A DNA stretch of 64,000 bases from Solanum dulcamara (lineage: Eukaryota > Streptophyta > Magnoliopsida > Solanales > Solanaceae). The stretch spans positions 26,242,097-26,306,096 of the forward strand of contig NC_077242.1 in assembly GCF_947179165.1 (NCBI RefSeq), given 5' to 3'. Under the pieces are notes generated by a model. The model was not told where the DNA came from, made no database searches, and saw only the letters and a list, made by a program, of their open reading frames with translations. The position numbers and the translations under genes are program-made. This document shows positions 1 to 10,458 of the stretch, piece by piece; the first letter of the stretch is position 1; each line of letters begins with the position of its first letter.

Positions 1-620
1 GCTCTTCCTCATTCCAAGAGTAAACCAAAATATCATCAACGAACACAATCACTAACATGTCCAAATAGTGTTTGATCACCCTATTCATCAAGTCCATAAA
101 ATCCGCGGGGGAATTGGTCAAACCAAACAATATAACTAGAAATTCATAGTAACCATACCTTGTTTGAAATACCTTTTTGGGATTGTCATACTCTCTCACC
201 CTTAATTGGTGATAATCAGAGCAGAGATCGATTTAGAGAAGTAACTTGCCCCTTGCTATTGGTCAAACAAATCATTTATCCTAGGAATTGGGTATTTATT
301 CTTGATGGTTACTTTGTTCAATTGATGGTAGTCAATCCACATACGTAGTGAACCATCTTTCTTCTAACAAATAAGATAGGACCACCCCATGGGGATATGC
401 TTGGTCTAATGAAACCTTTGTCTAACAAATCTTTCAATTGATCCTTCAACTCCTTTAATACCCCTAGAGCCATTAAGTATAGAGGAATAGAAATAGGTTT
501 AGTACCCTGAAAAAGGTCTATACCAAAATCAATTTCCATTTTGGGAGGGATACTGGGTAGATCACCAGGAAATACATCTGGAAACTCATTAACAATGGGG
601 ACCGACTCTAAATTAGGGGC
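1..620 (-). pseudogene. Element E reverse transcriptase, N-terminal half, broken
   Basis: RNA-dependent DNA polymerase remnant of the E polyprotein. The stretch 318-620 reads as the usual linker and start of RT ([15 protein letters not shown], then [18 protein letters not shown]). After the segment matching the [10 protein letters not shown] region, stops and frame changes break it. The catalytic pair is visible at the window edge as FVDDILVYS, the two Asp codons at 33-38. The left window boundary cuts the gene just after this motif. Decayed: at least six stops in 300 bases downstream of the intact stretch. Confidence 0.85.
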
Positions 621-1110
621 TTCAGATTTTTCATCCCTAACTTCACAAAATAGTAAATACAACCCTTGGAAATCATTTTTCCAGCTTTAAGTCACAAAAT
701 GATTTGACCTTTGAACATAAAATTATTACCTTTCCACTCTAGGACCAGCTCATTAGGAAATTGGAACTTAACCAATCGGGTACTACAATCAATAAAAGCA
801 TAACATGCATATAGACAATCCATACCATGGATAATATCAAAATCGATTATCTCAAGCTCAACTAGGTCAGATAGAGAACGTTATGAAAGACCGAAATCAA
901 ATAGCTTTTATAAACTCTTATAGACACAACCAACTCACCTACAAGAATATAAATGGAAAAAGGCTCTAAAAATGTTTTGGGTCTAATATCAAAGCTCATG
1001 GCCACATAAGGGGAAACAAAAGATAAATTTTCACCCATATCTAGCAAAGAATAAACATCATAGTGAAAGACCCGTAACATTCAGGTAACAACATTGGGAG
1101 TCTCCTACAC
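621..1110 (-). pseudogene. Element E retropepsin-like protease region, broken
   Basis: Aspartic protease remnant between gag and RT. The open stretch 862-1080 begins MLRVFHYDVYSLLDMGENLS and corresponds to the family pattern in which the catalytic Asp is followed by a small residue and Gly (here D-M-G, a departure from D-[SP]-G). A further part near 790-850 carries the conserved GMD segment, here with stops. It is joined to gag by a frame change near 1080. The match rests on co-linearity with the other copies in this window (16810-17160, 32104-32514). Confidence 0.75.
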
Positions 1111-2167
1111 CTCTTGCCTACCATTAAGAGCATAAAACCTATTATTGCATTGACCACCCTTTGGTTGCACTTGAGCACCTTGAGCAACTTGGCCATGAGG
1201 ACGACTATCTTTGAACCTGCATTTCTTAACATGATGACTCGGCTTACCACACTGGCAGCACATATTCAAACAAGCTAGATATTAACCCTTGTGGTTCTTA
1301 CCACACTTCTTACATGCGGGAGTAACATGGCTCATAGGAGCACCTCCTTGAGGCTTAGGGTTAGGCACTCTATCCTTCTCAAACCTTGGAGTAATGGCAT
1401 TATAAAACCCTTGGCCGGAGTACTTTTGAAAAAAATGAGGATGCCCACCACCTCCGGACTTACTATGTGAGAAATCACCACCATCAGTCCTTGTCTTCTT
1501 GGACTCCCTATTTTTCTCCTTTATCTTCTCACCCTCAATTTGCTTCGCATATGTCATGAGTCTAGATATATCCATCTCCTGAATCAACATAGCCATTTTG
1601 CACTCCCTTGAGACAATATCAGACACAATCGACATGAATTTGTTTATACGAGCTCTTGAGTCTACAACCATAGATGGAGCATATTTCGACAATTGAGTAA
1701 ACTTGAAGGCATACTGCCTCACACTCATACCACCTTGGTTAAGGTTGATGAACTCTTGCACTTTGGACTCCCTAAACTCTAATGGGAAAAAGCGATTAAG
1801 AAACACCCCTTTGAACTCATTCCAAGTCATGGGATCTGCCTCTCTAGGCCTCACACTTTTCCATTGATCAAACCAAATATTATGAATACTAACAAAAAAC
1901 TCTTGTGGATCCTCTTCCACCTTAGAACCCAAAAACTCTGGAGGATTCATCCTTATCAAATCAAGAACTCTTATTTCCGTCGTACCCATATTTGGGTTCA
2001 CGAGAGCAAAAACCTCAGGATTGGCTTGAGTCGTAGCGGCTTGAGCAAGTACTTGAAAAGCAGGCTTGAAATTTGGCATTAGAGACTTGATCATTCAAAG
2101 GATAATTCGGAGATTTTTTATCCTCTTCAACCATATTCCTTTTAGCGGGGTATCTTCATGGAGGCAT
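1111..2167 (-). pseudogene. Element E gag (capsid and nucleocapsid), broken
   Basis: Structural gag gene. The presumed start ATG is at 2167-2165, followed after two codons by a TGA (probably from CGA). A frame change then leads into a long open stretch at 2094-1282 (270 aa). That stretch has the chromovirus capsid core (NEFKGVFLNRFFPLEFRESK, then EFINLNQGGMSVRQYAFKF) and a basic linker. A zinc-knuckle region follows, with CKKCGKNH near 1290. After a stop, a complete CCHC knuckle (C-x2-C-x4-H-x4-C) lies at 1219-1260. This is the longest open gag in the window, apparently less decayed than A, B, D and G. Confidence 0.85.
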
Positions 2168-2365
2168 ATTCTAAAAATCGCAAAGAACAAGCATTATAGG
2201 AAAAGGATTAACCACTCTACGACATGACATAGATCATGAAAGAAGTGAAACTTTTTCTAAGATAATTCGTAGCCTCCTATTCATGAATGTGGTGTGCTTT
2301 ACACCAATGAACAAGACTTTACTTAATGCAGCAAGTTAGACTTCCTAGGACTCTTCTAAACCTTC

Positions 2366-2382
2366 TACTCTAATACCAAGTT
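2366..2382 (-). other. Element E primer-binding site (tRNA-iMet type)
   Basis: Reading the minus strand directly after the LTR end TCGTGACA gives AACTTGGTATTAGAGTA. This matches the TGGTATCAGAGC complement of the initiator-Met tRNA 3' end with a C-to-T change and a changed last base. It fixes the LTR/internal boundary and the orientation. Confidence 0.85.
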
Positions 2383-4629
2383 TGTCACGACCCAAACTAG
2401 GGCCAAACTGTGACACATGATCGGGATGCGAGGGATCCCAACCAAGCGATCTTATCATTCATTACATTCATAAGGTAAAGAAACATATTGAAATAAGTGG
2501 AAGTAATCAACTCAAGGGAATTGGTCTAAGGGATAACAACTCAAAGGTATCCAACTACATCATAAAGATGTCTATACATGTCTCTAGACTAGTCTTTGAT
2601 GGAGTCTTAGGAAAAGATCCTAGCTCGCCCTAACAGTAGAATAAAGTCAAGTAAAATAAAAATATAAAAGTCATATCCTCGATAGAATGAGAACTCACCA
2701 ACTCTTGATATCTAATCAACTCTAGCCATGAATAGGATTGTCTGAGTGCCAAACGGCCCTACATTTAGAGACTATGTTGGCAAAATATATGTTACTAAGT
2801 TTTATGTGCTAAGTATGTGAGGTAGACATAAATAATTAATAGGAACGTGAAAAATATTCCATAACATGCATGACCAATCATAATGAAGATGAATAAAGCT
2901 TAAAAGCATTTGAAAACATATGAAACTCATGGTAAATGCATATCATAAAACTTCATCATAAACTCATAACTTGACATTTATCTTGTGTGGGATAAGACAT
3001 TTAACGAACATTTAAGACCATGTGAGTTATAACATGGAATCTGATGGAACCCTCATCGATAAGGAGGAGGCTACCTTCCTAGGGTATATTCTATCATGGT
3101 GCTTATCTCAACTAAACTCAACTATACTATATATGGATCCACTAGCTAGGCCATTAAGGCAACCTACCTAGGCAACATAGTTTGGGAATTTAGGTTGCTA
3201 CTAGAATTCCCTTGCATAACTAACTCCATTACCGAACCGAACCCCACCTAGAAGTCCTCTCAGTGCTTAGCCAATATCCTAAATGAAAATCATAAAAACA
3301 TGATCATAAAATAATAGGGAAAGATAGTAACTACCTACCAATCCATCTTTATAAAACATTCAGAATAGCTCATTTACTTAGTGATTAATAAGAATCCATA
3401 ACATCGGTGAGAATTATCCTTATCACCATCTTAAACATGATGGTGTGAGAATTGTACTTATCACACCATAATAACTTCTTTGATATTAACTTTGATCATC
3501 ATCGTAACTTTCATCAAAAATCATAATCTCAACTTTAAATTATAGAAACATTCATTGAAAATCATTAAACTCATGGACAACTCATAAAAATCATCTTTAA
3601 CTTTCATAATCATAACTTGAAAGTAGCTTTATGTATGTCCATTTATGTTTCAACTAAAAATCATGCAATTCATATGAAAACGTGCATAAAATAACCATTG
3701 ATAACATCTAAAAATGGAATTAAATCAGCCTAATGCAATTCATCAAAACTAGGGTTCATAATCAATTGAAATTTAATAAAAACTTGAGAAAACATTGGGA
3801 ATCCATGGACGAAAGGAACCCTTGGATAAATTCCCACTTACCTTGACTGAATTCACTAAGAATTGAAGAAAAATCTTGAAGAAATCTTAAAACCCTATCT
3901 TTAGATTGAAGAGAAACCTTGAGCGAATTCTTTGGTCTTGCCTTAGAAATCTTGAATAATGAATTGAATAGGAGGGGAATTTGAAGAATTGAATATATAT
4001 GAACTTTGAACTTGGCCATAAAAGTGTCTATGTTCATTGAGCTGAACTTGGGAAATGACTAAATACCCCATAGTAAATCTAAAACTTGACTCTACGAGAC
4101 CCCTTTCTACAGGTCATAAAATAAATAACGAGTCGTCAAAATGACTCATCCTGCAGGCTTTTGAAAAGCCCTAAAAATTGGGTCTCTGAAGTTTGCAAAT
4201 GGGTCGCGTCTACGACCCGCAAACTAGTCTATAAGCCATAACATGGACTTTTCCTACAGGTGTAAAAATTGGCAAACTTGAGAGCTTCAGTACTTTGTTT
4301 ACGATTCATTTCTATGACTCATAATAGTTCCTACGGGTTTTCCTATTAAGTTGTAGACTTGACCCTGCGGGACCTCTTAAATATGGCCTCTGATGTTGGG
4401 TTAAGAGTGGTTATTACAATCCATTGACACTCCTATGACTCATCGGGTTGAGTCATAAGGTATCACTTAAAGTTGGTTCTGAACGAACCCTTGGGACTCA
4501 CTCGACGACTCACTCTTACGAGTCATAGAAGTTCCTACTAGTCGTAAAGGAACCCGTAAACATGAGTCATATTGAAATTTTTGAGAATTTTCTCCTTGGT
4601 TCCAACTTTCCGACTTTTAAGGTCTTACA
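2383..4629 (-). repeat. Element E 5' LTR (2247 bp)
   Basis: Minus-strand LTR starting TGTAAGACC (4629 leftward) and ending TCGTGACA (2383). The terminal TG/CA and the adjacent primer site define it. The first 600 bases (about 4070-4560 on the plus strand) hold many copies of short modules such as TACGACTC and GAGTCGTA in both orientations. No coding capacity: short open frames at 3762-4037 are LTR-internal. It is homologous to the LTR of D. Confidence 0.87.
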
Positions 4630-4724
4630 CTTATACATGATTATGATATGTCAAAAGTCTTGGTTGGAGCCCTTTGGGATTTCGATCTCTATATTACTAC
4701 TAAGCCCTAGGTGGGGTCGTGACA
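4630..4724 (+). repeat. Element X: 3' end of a plus-strand LTR
   Basis: About 95 bases match the terminal part of the plus-strand LTRs of A (near 34480-34568) and B, including the TTGGTTGGAGCC block and the end GTCGTGACA at 4724. The next base returns to minus-strand pol of D. X is thus a plus-strand element (or solo LTR) inserted into D, with E inserted within the LTR of X. The rest of X lies left of the window. Confidence 0.72.
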
Positions 4725-5024
4725 TTAGATCACCCAAAACTTCCTCAACATCGATACATGAAATACCACATGAACCAAAGTCAACTCAAATAGCAAATCT
4801 AACTCATATACCACATTTCCAACACACTTCAATATCCGAAAGGGTCCTACATATCAAGGACTCAATTTCCCTTTCTTACAAAAATACATTACGCCCTTCA
4901 TGGGTGAAACCTTCAAATTCACCCAATCATCCACATCAAATTCAAGGTCTCTCCTTCTTACGTCCGAATATGACTTTTGGCGACTTTGAGCCATCTTCAA
5001 TCTTTATATTATGAGACATACCTT
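4725..5024 (-). pseudogene. Element D integrase C-terminal region, broken
   Basis: Minus-strand continuation of the integrase. The reading shows the family segment after the catalytic core, around basic residues and a G-K-K-G-K-L-S-like stretch (about 4840-4890). It ends near 4735-4770 with the HVVFHVSMLRKF block that precedes the chromodomain. X cuts in immediately after, so the chromodomain is outside the window. It has several stops. The plus-strand open frame at 4562-5014 is a shadow of this region. Confidence 0.75.
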
Positions 5025-5600
5025 CTACATTGCATCTACTACAAAATCGCGACCAATCAATGCCATCTCACCCACTTCAAACCATCCAACCCGGGACCTA
5101 CATTTTCTTCCACACAAGGCTTCAAAGGGAGCTATTTGGATGCTAGAGTGATAGCTATTATCATAGGCAAACTCAATCAATGGAAAATGTTTATCCCAAC
5201 TTCCTTTACAATCAATCATACGTGCCCTTAACATATCCTCCAAAGTTTTGATTGTTCTTTCGGCTTGTCTATCGGTTCGAAAATAAAAAGCGGTACTTAG
5301 CTTGATTTTCGTACCAAGACCCTTTTGAAACCATTTCCAAAAATTTGAAGTGAATTGAGTACCTCGATCCGATATAATAGACATGGGGACACCATGAAGC
5401 TTTACCAATTCATGAATGTACAACTTAGCATAGTCTTTGGCTCCATAGGAAGTCTTAACCAGTAAAAAATATGCCGACTTATTCATTCGATCCAAAATAA
5501 CCCAAATAGAATCATATTGTCATCTAGTACAAGGAAAACCCATCCCAAAGTCTATATTCACAACTTTCCACTTCCAAGTAGGAATTTCAATGTCTTGAGA
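5025..5600 (-). pseudogene. Element D integrase catalytic core, broken
   Basis: DDE-type integrase core that joins cDNA to host DNA. The first catalytic Asp is visible in NIDFG (near 5560). The second is in ISDRGTQFTS, and the Glu is in ERTIKTLEDML. The stretch 5025-5495 is open for 156 residues and includes the conserved ALCGRKCRS block. A TGA (near 5520) separates the first Asp from the rest. Compared with C, the CxxC half of the HHCC zinc domain upstream appears to be lost in a small deletion near 5600. Confidence 0.82.
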
Positions 5601-5929
5601 TAAACCTCCCAGTTCTTTATCCCATTCCACCAATACACCTCCTTCAAATCACGATACATCTTGGTGGATCCCAGATGAATCGAGTACTGAAAAATATAAG
5701 CCTTATTCAATAGTAATTCCCTTAGTACGTCCATATTAGGAATGCACAAACAACCTTGGTAGTGAAGTACCCTATCTCCCTCCTTGAGAAAAAGCCTCAA
5801 TGGCTTTTTCAGCAACCCACATCTTAAATTCAACCAAAATCGGATCATTCTCTTGTTTAGCCTAAACATTCGCCATAAGAGATGATTTCGAGCCCTTTTG
5901 CATAATATAACCTCCATCATTGGAATCAA
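5601..5929 (-). pseudogene. Element D integrase zinc-binding domain, partial
   Basis: Corresponds to the region just before the integrase core. It shows the GCLCIPNMDVLRELLL and YSIHLGSTKMYRDLKEVYWW blocks, which in the family carry the two His of the HHCC finger. The residues after GIKNW no longer align, and the pair of Cys is absent, consistent with a short deletion or frame change at the junction with the core. The remaining upstream part is the RNase H/integrase spacer. Confidence 0.7.
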
Positions 5930-6725
5930 TCAAACGTACACCTAAACGTGCCAATCTATGAACATCCTTAACTAATTCCTTCTTACCTTCCTCACCATGA
6001 GCAACACTATGTATGGACAACCGACTAAGAGCATCGGCTACAATATTTGCTTTCCCCAGATGGTACAACACATTTATAACATAATCATTTAGAATTTCAA
6101 GCCACCTCCTTTACATAAGGTTCAAGTCCATTTTGCTAAACACACATTGCAAGCTTTTATGGTCGGTAAATATATCAACCTGCACCCCATAAAGATAATG
6201 ACACCAAATTTTCAAATCAAATACAAATGCCGCAAGTTTAAGATCGTGGGTTGGATAGTTCCATTCATGCACTTAAAGTTGAATGGAGGAATATACTAAA
6301 ACCTTACCATATTGCATCAAAACATAACCCAAACCAATACGTGAGGCATCACAATAAACAACAAACCCATCTGAACCATCGAGCAACATCAAAATAGGAG
6401 CCGACATAAGACGATCCTTTAATATTTGAAAACTTTTCTCATATTTCCCCCACCATTGAAATTTCACCTTATTTTGGGTCAACTTGATCAAATGCAGAGC
6501 AATAAAAGAGAACCCTTCAACAATTATTATATAATATCTAGCGAAGCCTAAAATGCTTCTAATATCCAAAGGAAGCAATGGTCTACGCCAATTCTTTGCC
6601 GCGTGGATCAACCTTAATCCTAACACCGACCACCACATGGCCAAGTAATGGAACTTCCCTAAGCCAAAACTCACACTTATTAAACTTGGAAAATAGTTTC
6701 TTGTCCCTAAATATTTACAACACAA
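5930..6725 (-). pseudogene. Element D RNase H, broken
   Basis: RNase H remnant that would degrade the RNA strand during reverse transcription. FVVYCDASRIGLGYVLMQ (near 6340) carries the first catalytic Asp. VADALSR (near 6030) carries the last Asp, within HLGKANIVADALSRL. The segment between (about 6070-6270), which should hold the catalytic Glu and the TDHKSL Asp, is full of stops and frame changes. The RT thumb/connection region is at 6450-6725. Confidence 0.75.
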
Positions 6726-7450
6726 TCCTCAAGTGATCCATATGATCTTCCTGATTTCAAGAGTAAATCAAAATGTCATCTATAAAACCTACCACAAATA
6801 TGTCCAAGTATGGCTTCAAAATACGATTCATCAAATCCATAAAGATAGAGGGAGCATTAGTCAACCCAAACGGCATGACTAAAAACTCAAAATGAACATA
6901 CCTTGTTTGAAATGCCATCATGAGAATATCACACTCCCGTACCCTTAATTGATGATAATCGGAACGGAGATAAATCTTGGAGAAGTAACATGCCCCTTGA
7001 AATTGATCAAACAAATCATCTATCCTTATAAATAGATACTTGTTCTTTATGGTGACCTTATTCAATTGCTTGTAATCTATACACATTTGGAGTGAACCAT
7101 CCTTTTTCCCAACAAATAACACAGAAGCACCCCATGGTAAAATACTTGGCCTTATGAAACCCTTATCTAACAAATCCTTCAATTTATCTTCCAACTCCTT
7201 AAGTTCTGTCGGAGCCATATGGTATGGAGGAATAAAAATAGACTGAGTATCGAGAAGGACATCTATGCCAAAGTCAATTTCCCTTTCGGGAGGAATAATA
7301 GAAAATACATTGGGAAACTCATTAACTATAGGAACCGACTCAAGAGTAGGAGTTTTGAAATCAACATCCCTAAATTGCACTATATGTTAAATGCACCCTT
7401 TGGAAATCATTTTTCGGGACTTAAGACAAGAGATGAATTGATCCTTAACC
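6726..7450 (-). pseudogene. Element D reverse transcriptase, mostly open
   Basis: The open stretch 7380-6757 covers 207 residues of RT palm and fingers. It reads EFPNVFS..., [51 protein letters not shown] and the catalytic FIDDILIYS near 6760-6790. Both Asp of the active site remain, although SDYHQLRV shows a changed Gly. A stop follows directly after IYS. The upstream linker to the protease (7380-7550) has stops. Confidence 0.83.
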
Positions 7451-7827
7451 ACCGAATAACTACCCTTCCATTTAAGAGTAGGCTTATTAGGAAATTAAAA
7501 CTTGACCCTATGGGTTCTACAATCAATGGATGCATAAGAGGCATGTAACTAATCCATACCAAGAGTAGTGTAAAAATCGATCATGTCTAGTTCAACAATA
7601 TCACAAGACAAAACTTTATGCAAGACCGATATGGGACAATTTCTACAGACTCTCTTAGCTAACATCGAATCATCAACGAGAGTATAAACCAAAAAGGTCT
7701 CTAACAAGACCTCGGGGCACATATCAAATCTCATAGAAAGATAAGGAGTAACAAAAGACAAGTTGATACCCAAATCAAGAAATGCATAAACATAAAAGTG
7801 AAAGACCCATAACATACCCGTGACCAT
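7451..7827 (-). pseudogene. Element D protease, broken
   Basis: Open stretch 7827-7549 beginning MVTGMLWVFHFYVYAFLDLG. The catalytic Asp occurs in L-D-L-G rather than the usual D-[SP]-G. The following NLSFVTPYLSMRFDMCPEVL block and the terminal GMD are those of the chromovirus protease. A stop follows GMD. It lies between the second gag knuckle and RT, as in the other copies here. Confidence 0.78.
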
Positions 7828-8930
7828 ATCATGAGACTCCTGAACATCTTACCTAGCATGAAGAGCATTAAATCGACTATTCCATTGGCCACTTTTTGTT
7901 GAGCTTGGCCTCCTTGAGCTACTTGGCCTCCTTGAGCTACTTGGCCTTGAGGACGACCTTCCCTTCCTTTGTTAGCAACACTAGAGCATTCGGATTGGTT
8001 TTTGCCCATCTTGCCACATCCATAACAAGCACCATTCTCATCAAGCACCTTTCTCCATAATTCTTTCCACACTTAGCATAATTGGGAAATGTAGGACTAC
8101 TAGCATTAACACCTCCACCATGAACCTTAGGGTATGGCACCCTATCTTTAACAAACTTCTTTCTCAAACCTTGGCCTTATTGAGAATGGCTATTGTCACT
8201 ATCGGTCCTAGCATTTTAGAACCCATCTTCATATCGAGCCCTCTTGGAGTCTCTCATCCCCATCTCTTTGAGTTTATCTCTTTTAATTTATTTGTAAAAA
8301 GTCATGAGTCGAGATATGTCAATCTCCTTAACAAGCTTGGTGGTACGGCATTCCTTTTCCACCAAGTTGGATACCCCTGATATGAATTTGCTCATTCGGG
8401 CCCGTGGATCAGCAACTAATGAAGGAGTATACTTGGATAACTTGGTGAACTTGAGGGCATAGTCCCTCATACCCATGTTTCCTTGCCTAAGATTGATGAA
8501 CTCCAACACTTTTGCCTCCCTTAGCTCAAGAGGGAAGAAGCAATCAAGGAAAGAAAGCTTGAAGGCTTCCCATCAATAGGTACTTTATTAACTCTCTCGG
8601 ATTTCCATTAAATATACCAAAATTGAGCAACACTATTGAGTTGGTAGGCCGTCAACTCCTCTTTCTCTTTCAAAGTCACCCTCATAATACTCACTATCTT
8701 ATAAACCTCATCAATGAACTCTTGGTGATCCTCATAAACTTTTGAACCATGGAACTCAGGAGCATTAATCCTTGCAAAGTCCCTCACCTTAGAAGTCAGA
8801 ATAGGAGAATCCGCAACCCCTTGGTTGGCCACAACTTGGGCTAGCATAGTGATAGTGGTCCAAAACTCTTTATTAGTCACTGTATCAGGAAAAGGATAGT
8901 TAGCTTGGGGACTTGTCTTCTTGGAGGTAT
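7828..8930 (-). pseudogene. Element D gag, broken; start codon lost
   Basis: Gag in several frames: 8880-8608 (DFARINAPEFHGSK...), 8509-8288 (EFINLRQGNMGMRDYALKF) and 8167-7937. The codon matching the family start MPPRR is ATA (8930-8928), so the start is lost. The nucleocapsid knuckle near 8010-8050 reads CYGCGKMGKNQSEC, with Lys in place of the zinc-binding His. Next to it an 18-bp direct duplication (about 7907-7945) repeats a QVAQGG unit. Confidence 0.82.
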
Positions 8931-9129
8931 ATTTTCAAAATCATAAAGAACAATCCTTATGTAGAGGAAGTCTTAGAGTATACTCTATTATACGAATAGA
9001 TCATGAAAGAAGTTAGGATTTCCTAAAATGTCTCATAGCCTCCTATTCATAGATGTGGCATGCTTCACACTCATAAATAAGACTCTACTTGACATGGCGT
9101 GTTGGACTCCCAAGGACATCTTAAACCTT

Positions 9130-9147
9130 GTACTCTGATACCGAGTT
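9130..9147 (-). other. Element D primer-binding site (tRNA-iMet type)
   Basis: On the minus strand, AACTCGGTATCAGAGTAC follows the LTR end directly. It matches TGGTATCAGAGC except for the first base and the last one. It defines the D LTR boundary at 9148. Confidence 0.85.
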
Positions 9148-9561
9148 TGTCATGACCCAGACTAGGCCCTAGACGTGACATGGAGATCGAAACCCCAAAG
9201 GGGCTCTAACCAAGTCTCTTAACATATTTTAAGCATACATAAGGTAAATTAAAGAAAAAATAACGAAAGATATGTCTCAAAATATAAATCATAAAATTAT
9301 AGGAGTATGACAACATAGACTTTACATGATGTGTCCAATATGTGCCTCTACTAATCATGAAAAATAGGGGCTAAGACATGTCGCTAAGTCACCCAACATG
9401 AATATAACAAAAGTCTTTAAAATGGAAAAAAACTCATAACTCACCCTCGATAGATGAGGACTTACCAAAACTCCATCATGTAGGAACTCAACTAGCCTCA
9501 TATGGAAGGAATGTGATCCTCGACCCATACATTATGAGATATTGTAGAAAACAAATATGTA

Positions 9562-9583
9562 TTAGTACTTTTGAATGTACCAA
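9562..9583 (-). promoter_or_regulatory. LTR stem-loop, element D copy
   Basis: On the minus strand TTGGTAC and GTACTAA pair around an 8-base loop, with one G-T wobble. It sits at the same relative place as the stem-loops in the A, C, F, I and J LTRs. Role unknown. Confidence 0.5.
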
Positions 9584-10453
9584 GTATGTGGGCATGCCAT
9601 TCAATATAAAACATAAGGTACGATGATCAAATAATATATATTATATGAAACAAAATATGTAAAATCGTGCAAAAATATGATTGACCAAGCTATTAAGAGA
9701 TAAGAATTAAACCATAAGGATACATAAAAAAGAGTATGCATATGTAGGATGGAACCATAACAGATAATAAGGCCAAGCAAGCTATAACATGGAATTCCGA
9801 TGTCTACCTATACAATGGAAGAAAGGGGAATCTACTTGCCAAGGTAGACTCTACCTTGCTAGGCAGGTTATGAAAATGTGCTATATGTGAATCAACTAGA
9901 TAGGCCATAAAGTAAAATCCTACGGTGGCATATACTTATGAGACTAGAGACTTTATATAATGACCCTGAGGTTGAGCACCCATCTTAAGCCTCATTCGGT
10001 GCTAAGTCAAATCCCACAAATACATATCATAGTAATCATACTTTAACATATATTCATATACTTGTTCATAGGTTTCAAAACTCATAGAGTAGCTCATTTT
10101 CATATCATAATTTCAATGTGAGTAAAAGCCTTCAACATTACAAATCATACTTGCATAATACATGCCATTAGGTTCCTAGGTCACCAATTAAGGATCCTAA
10201 GTCACTACTTTCTTAACTTGCATAAAATTCATATTTTGAACATAATTGGAATCCATGATCATAGTTCAAACTTAAAATTAGGGTAAAAACTTGAATACAT
10301 AGTCAATTTGATTGAAAACCATAAAATTATATTGAAAACATGGATGATCACACTACTTATATTAACCCATACATAATTCGTGAAAGTAACATCAATTAGA
10401 TATATAATTAAATACAATATCATGTAATTTACCATGAATAATAAAACCTTATG

Positions 10454-10458
10454 CATAA
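10454..10458. repeat. Target-site duplication CATAA, left of A
   Basis: CATAA directly precedes the TG of the A 5' LTR and recurs at 34569-34573 directly after the CA end of the A 3' LTR. A perfect 5-bp match proves the two ends 24 kb apart belong to one insertion. Confidence 0.9.

Larger units (their letters stand above)
1..4629 (-). mobile_element. Element E: Ty3/gypsy chromovirus, left part outside window
   Basis: Minus-strand LTR retrotransposon. From right to left it shows a 5' LTR (2383-4629), a Met-tRNA-type primer site, gag with two CCHC knuckles, a protease remnant, and reverse transcriptase up to its V-D-D motif at the window edge. RNase H, integrase and the 3' LTR must lie outside. 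The order PR-RT and the gag sequence match the Tekay/Del chromovirus lineage. The base after its LTR (4630) is the tail of another LTR (X), so E appears to have inserted into X. Its target duplication cannot be tested because one end is missing. Confidence 0.88.
4725..10458 (-). mobile_element. Element D, main part (chromovirus interrupted by A)
   Basis: Minus-strand gypsy element. From right to left: the left part of its 5' LTR (9148-10458), primer site, gag, protease, RT, RNase H, integrase, and the integrase C-terminal region to 4725, where X interrupts it. The rest of the 5' LTR is 24 kb away at 34574-35365, displaced by A. Coordinates 10454-10458 and 34569-34573 are the duplicated target CATAA. 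D itself lies in the integrase of F. Confidence 0.87.
9148..10458 (-). repeat. Element D 5' LTR, 3' portion
   Basis: Minus-strand LTR ending TCATGACA at 9148, homologous to the LTRs of E and (on the other strand) A. It stops at the target duplication CATAA (10454-10458) where A begins and resumes at 34574. A stem-loop (9562-9583) described separately lies in it. No gene. Confidence 0.85.

Noticed and set aside
4562..5014. Plus-strand 150-residue frame
   Set aside because: It crosses the E LTR, the X tail and antisense D integrase, so it cannot be one gene.
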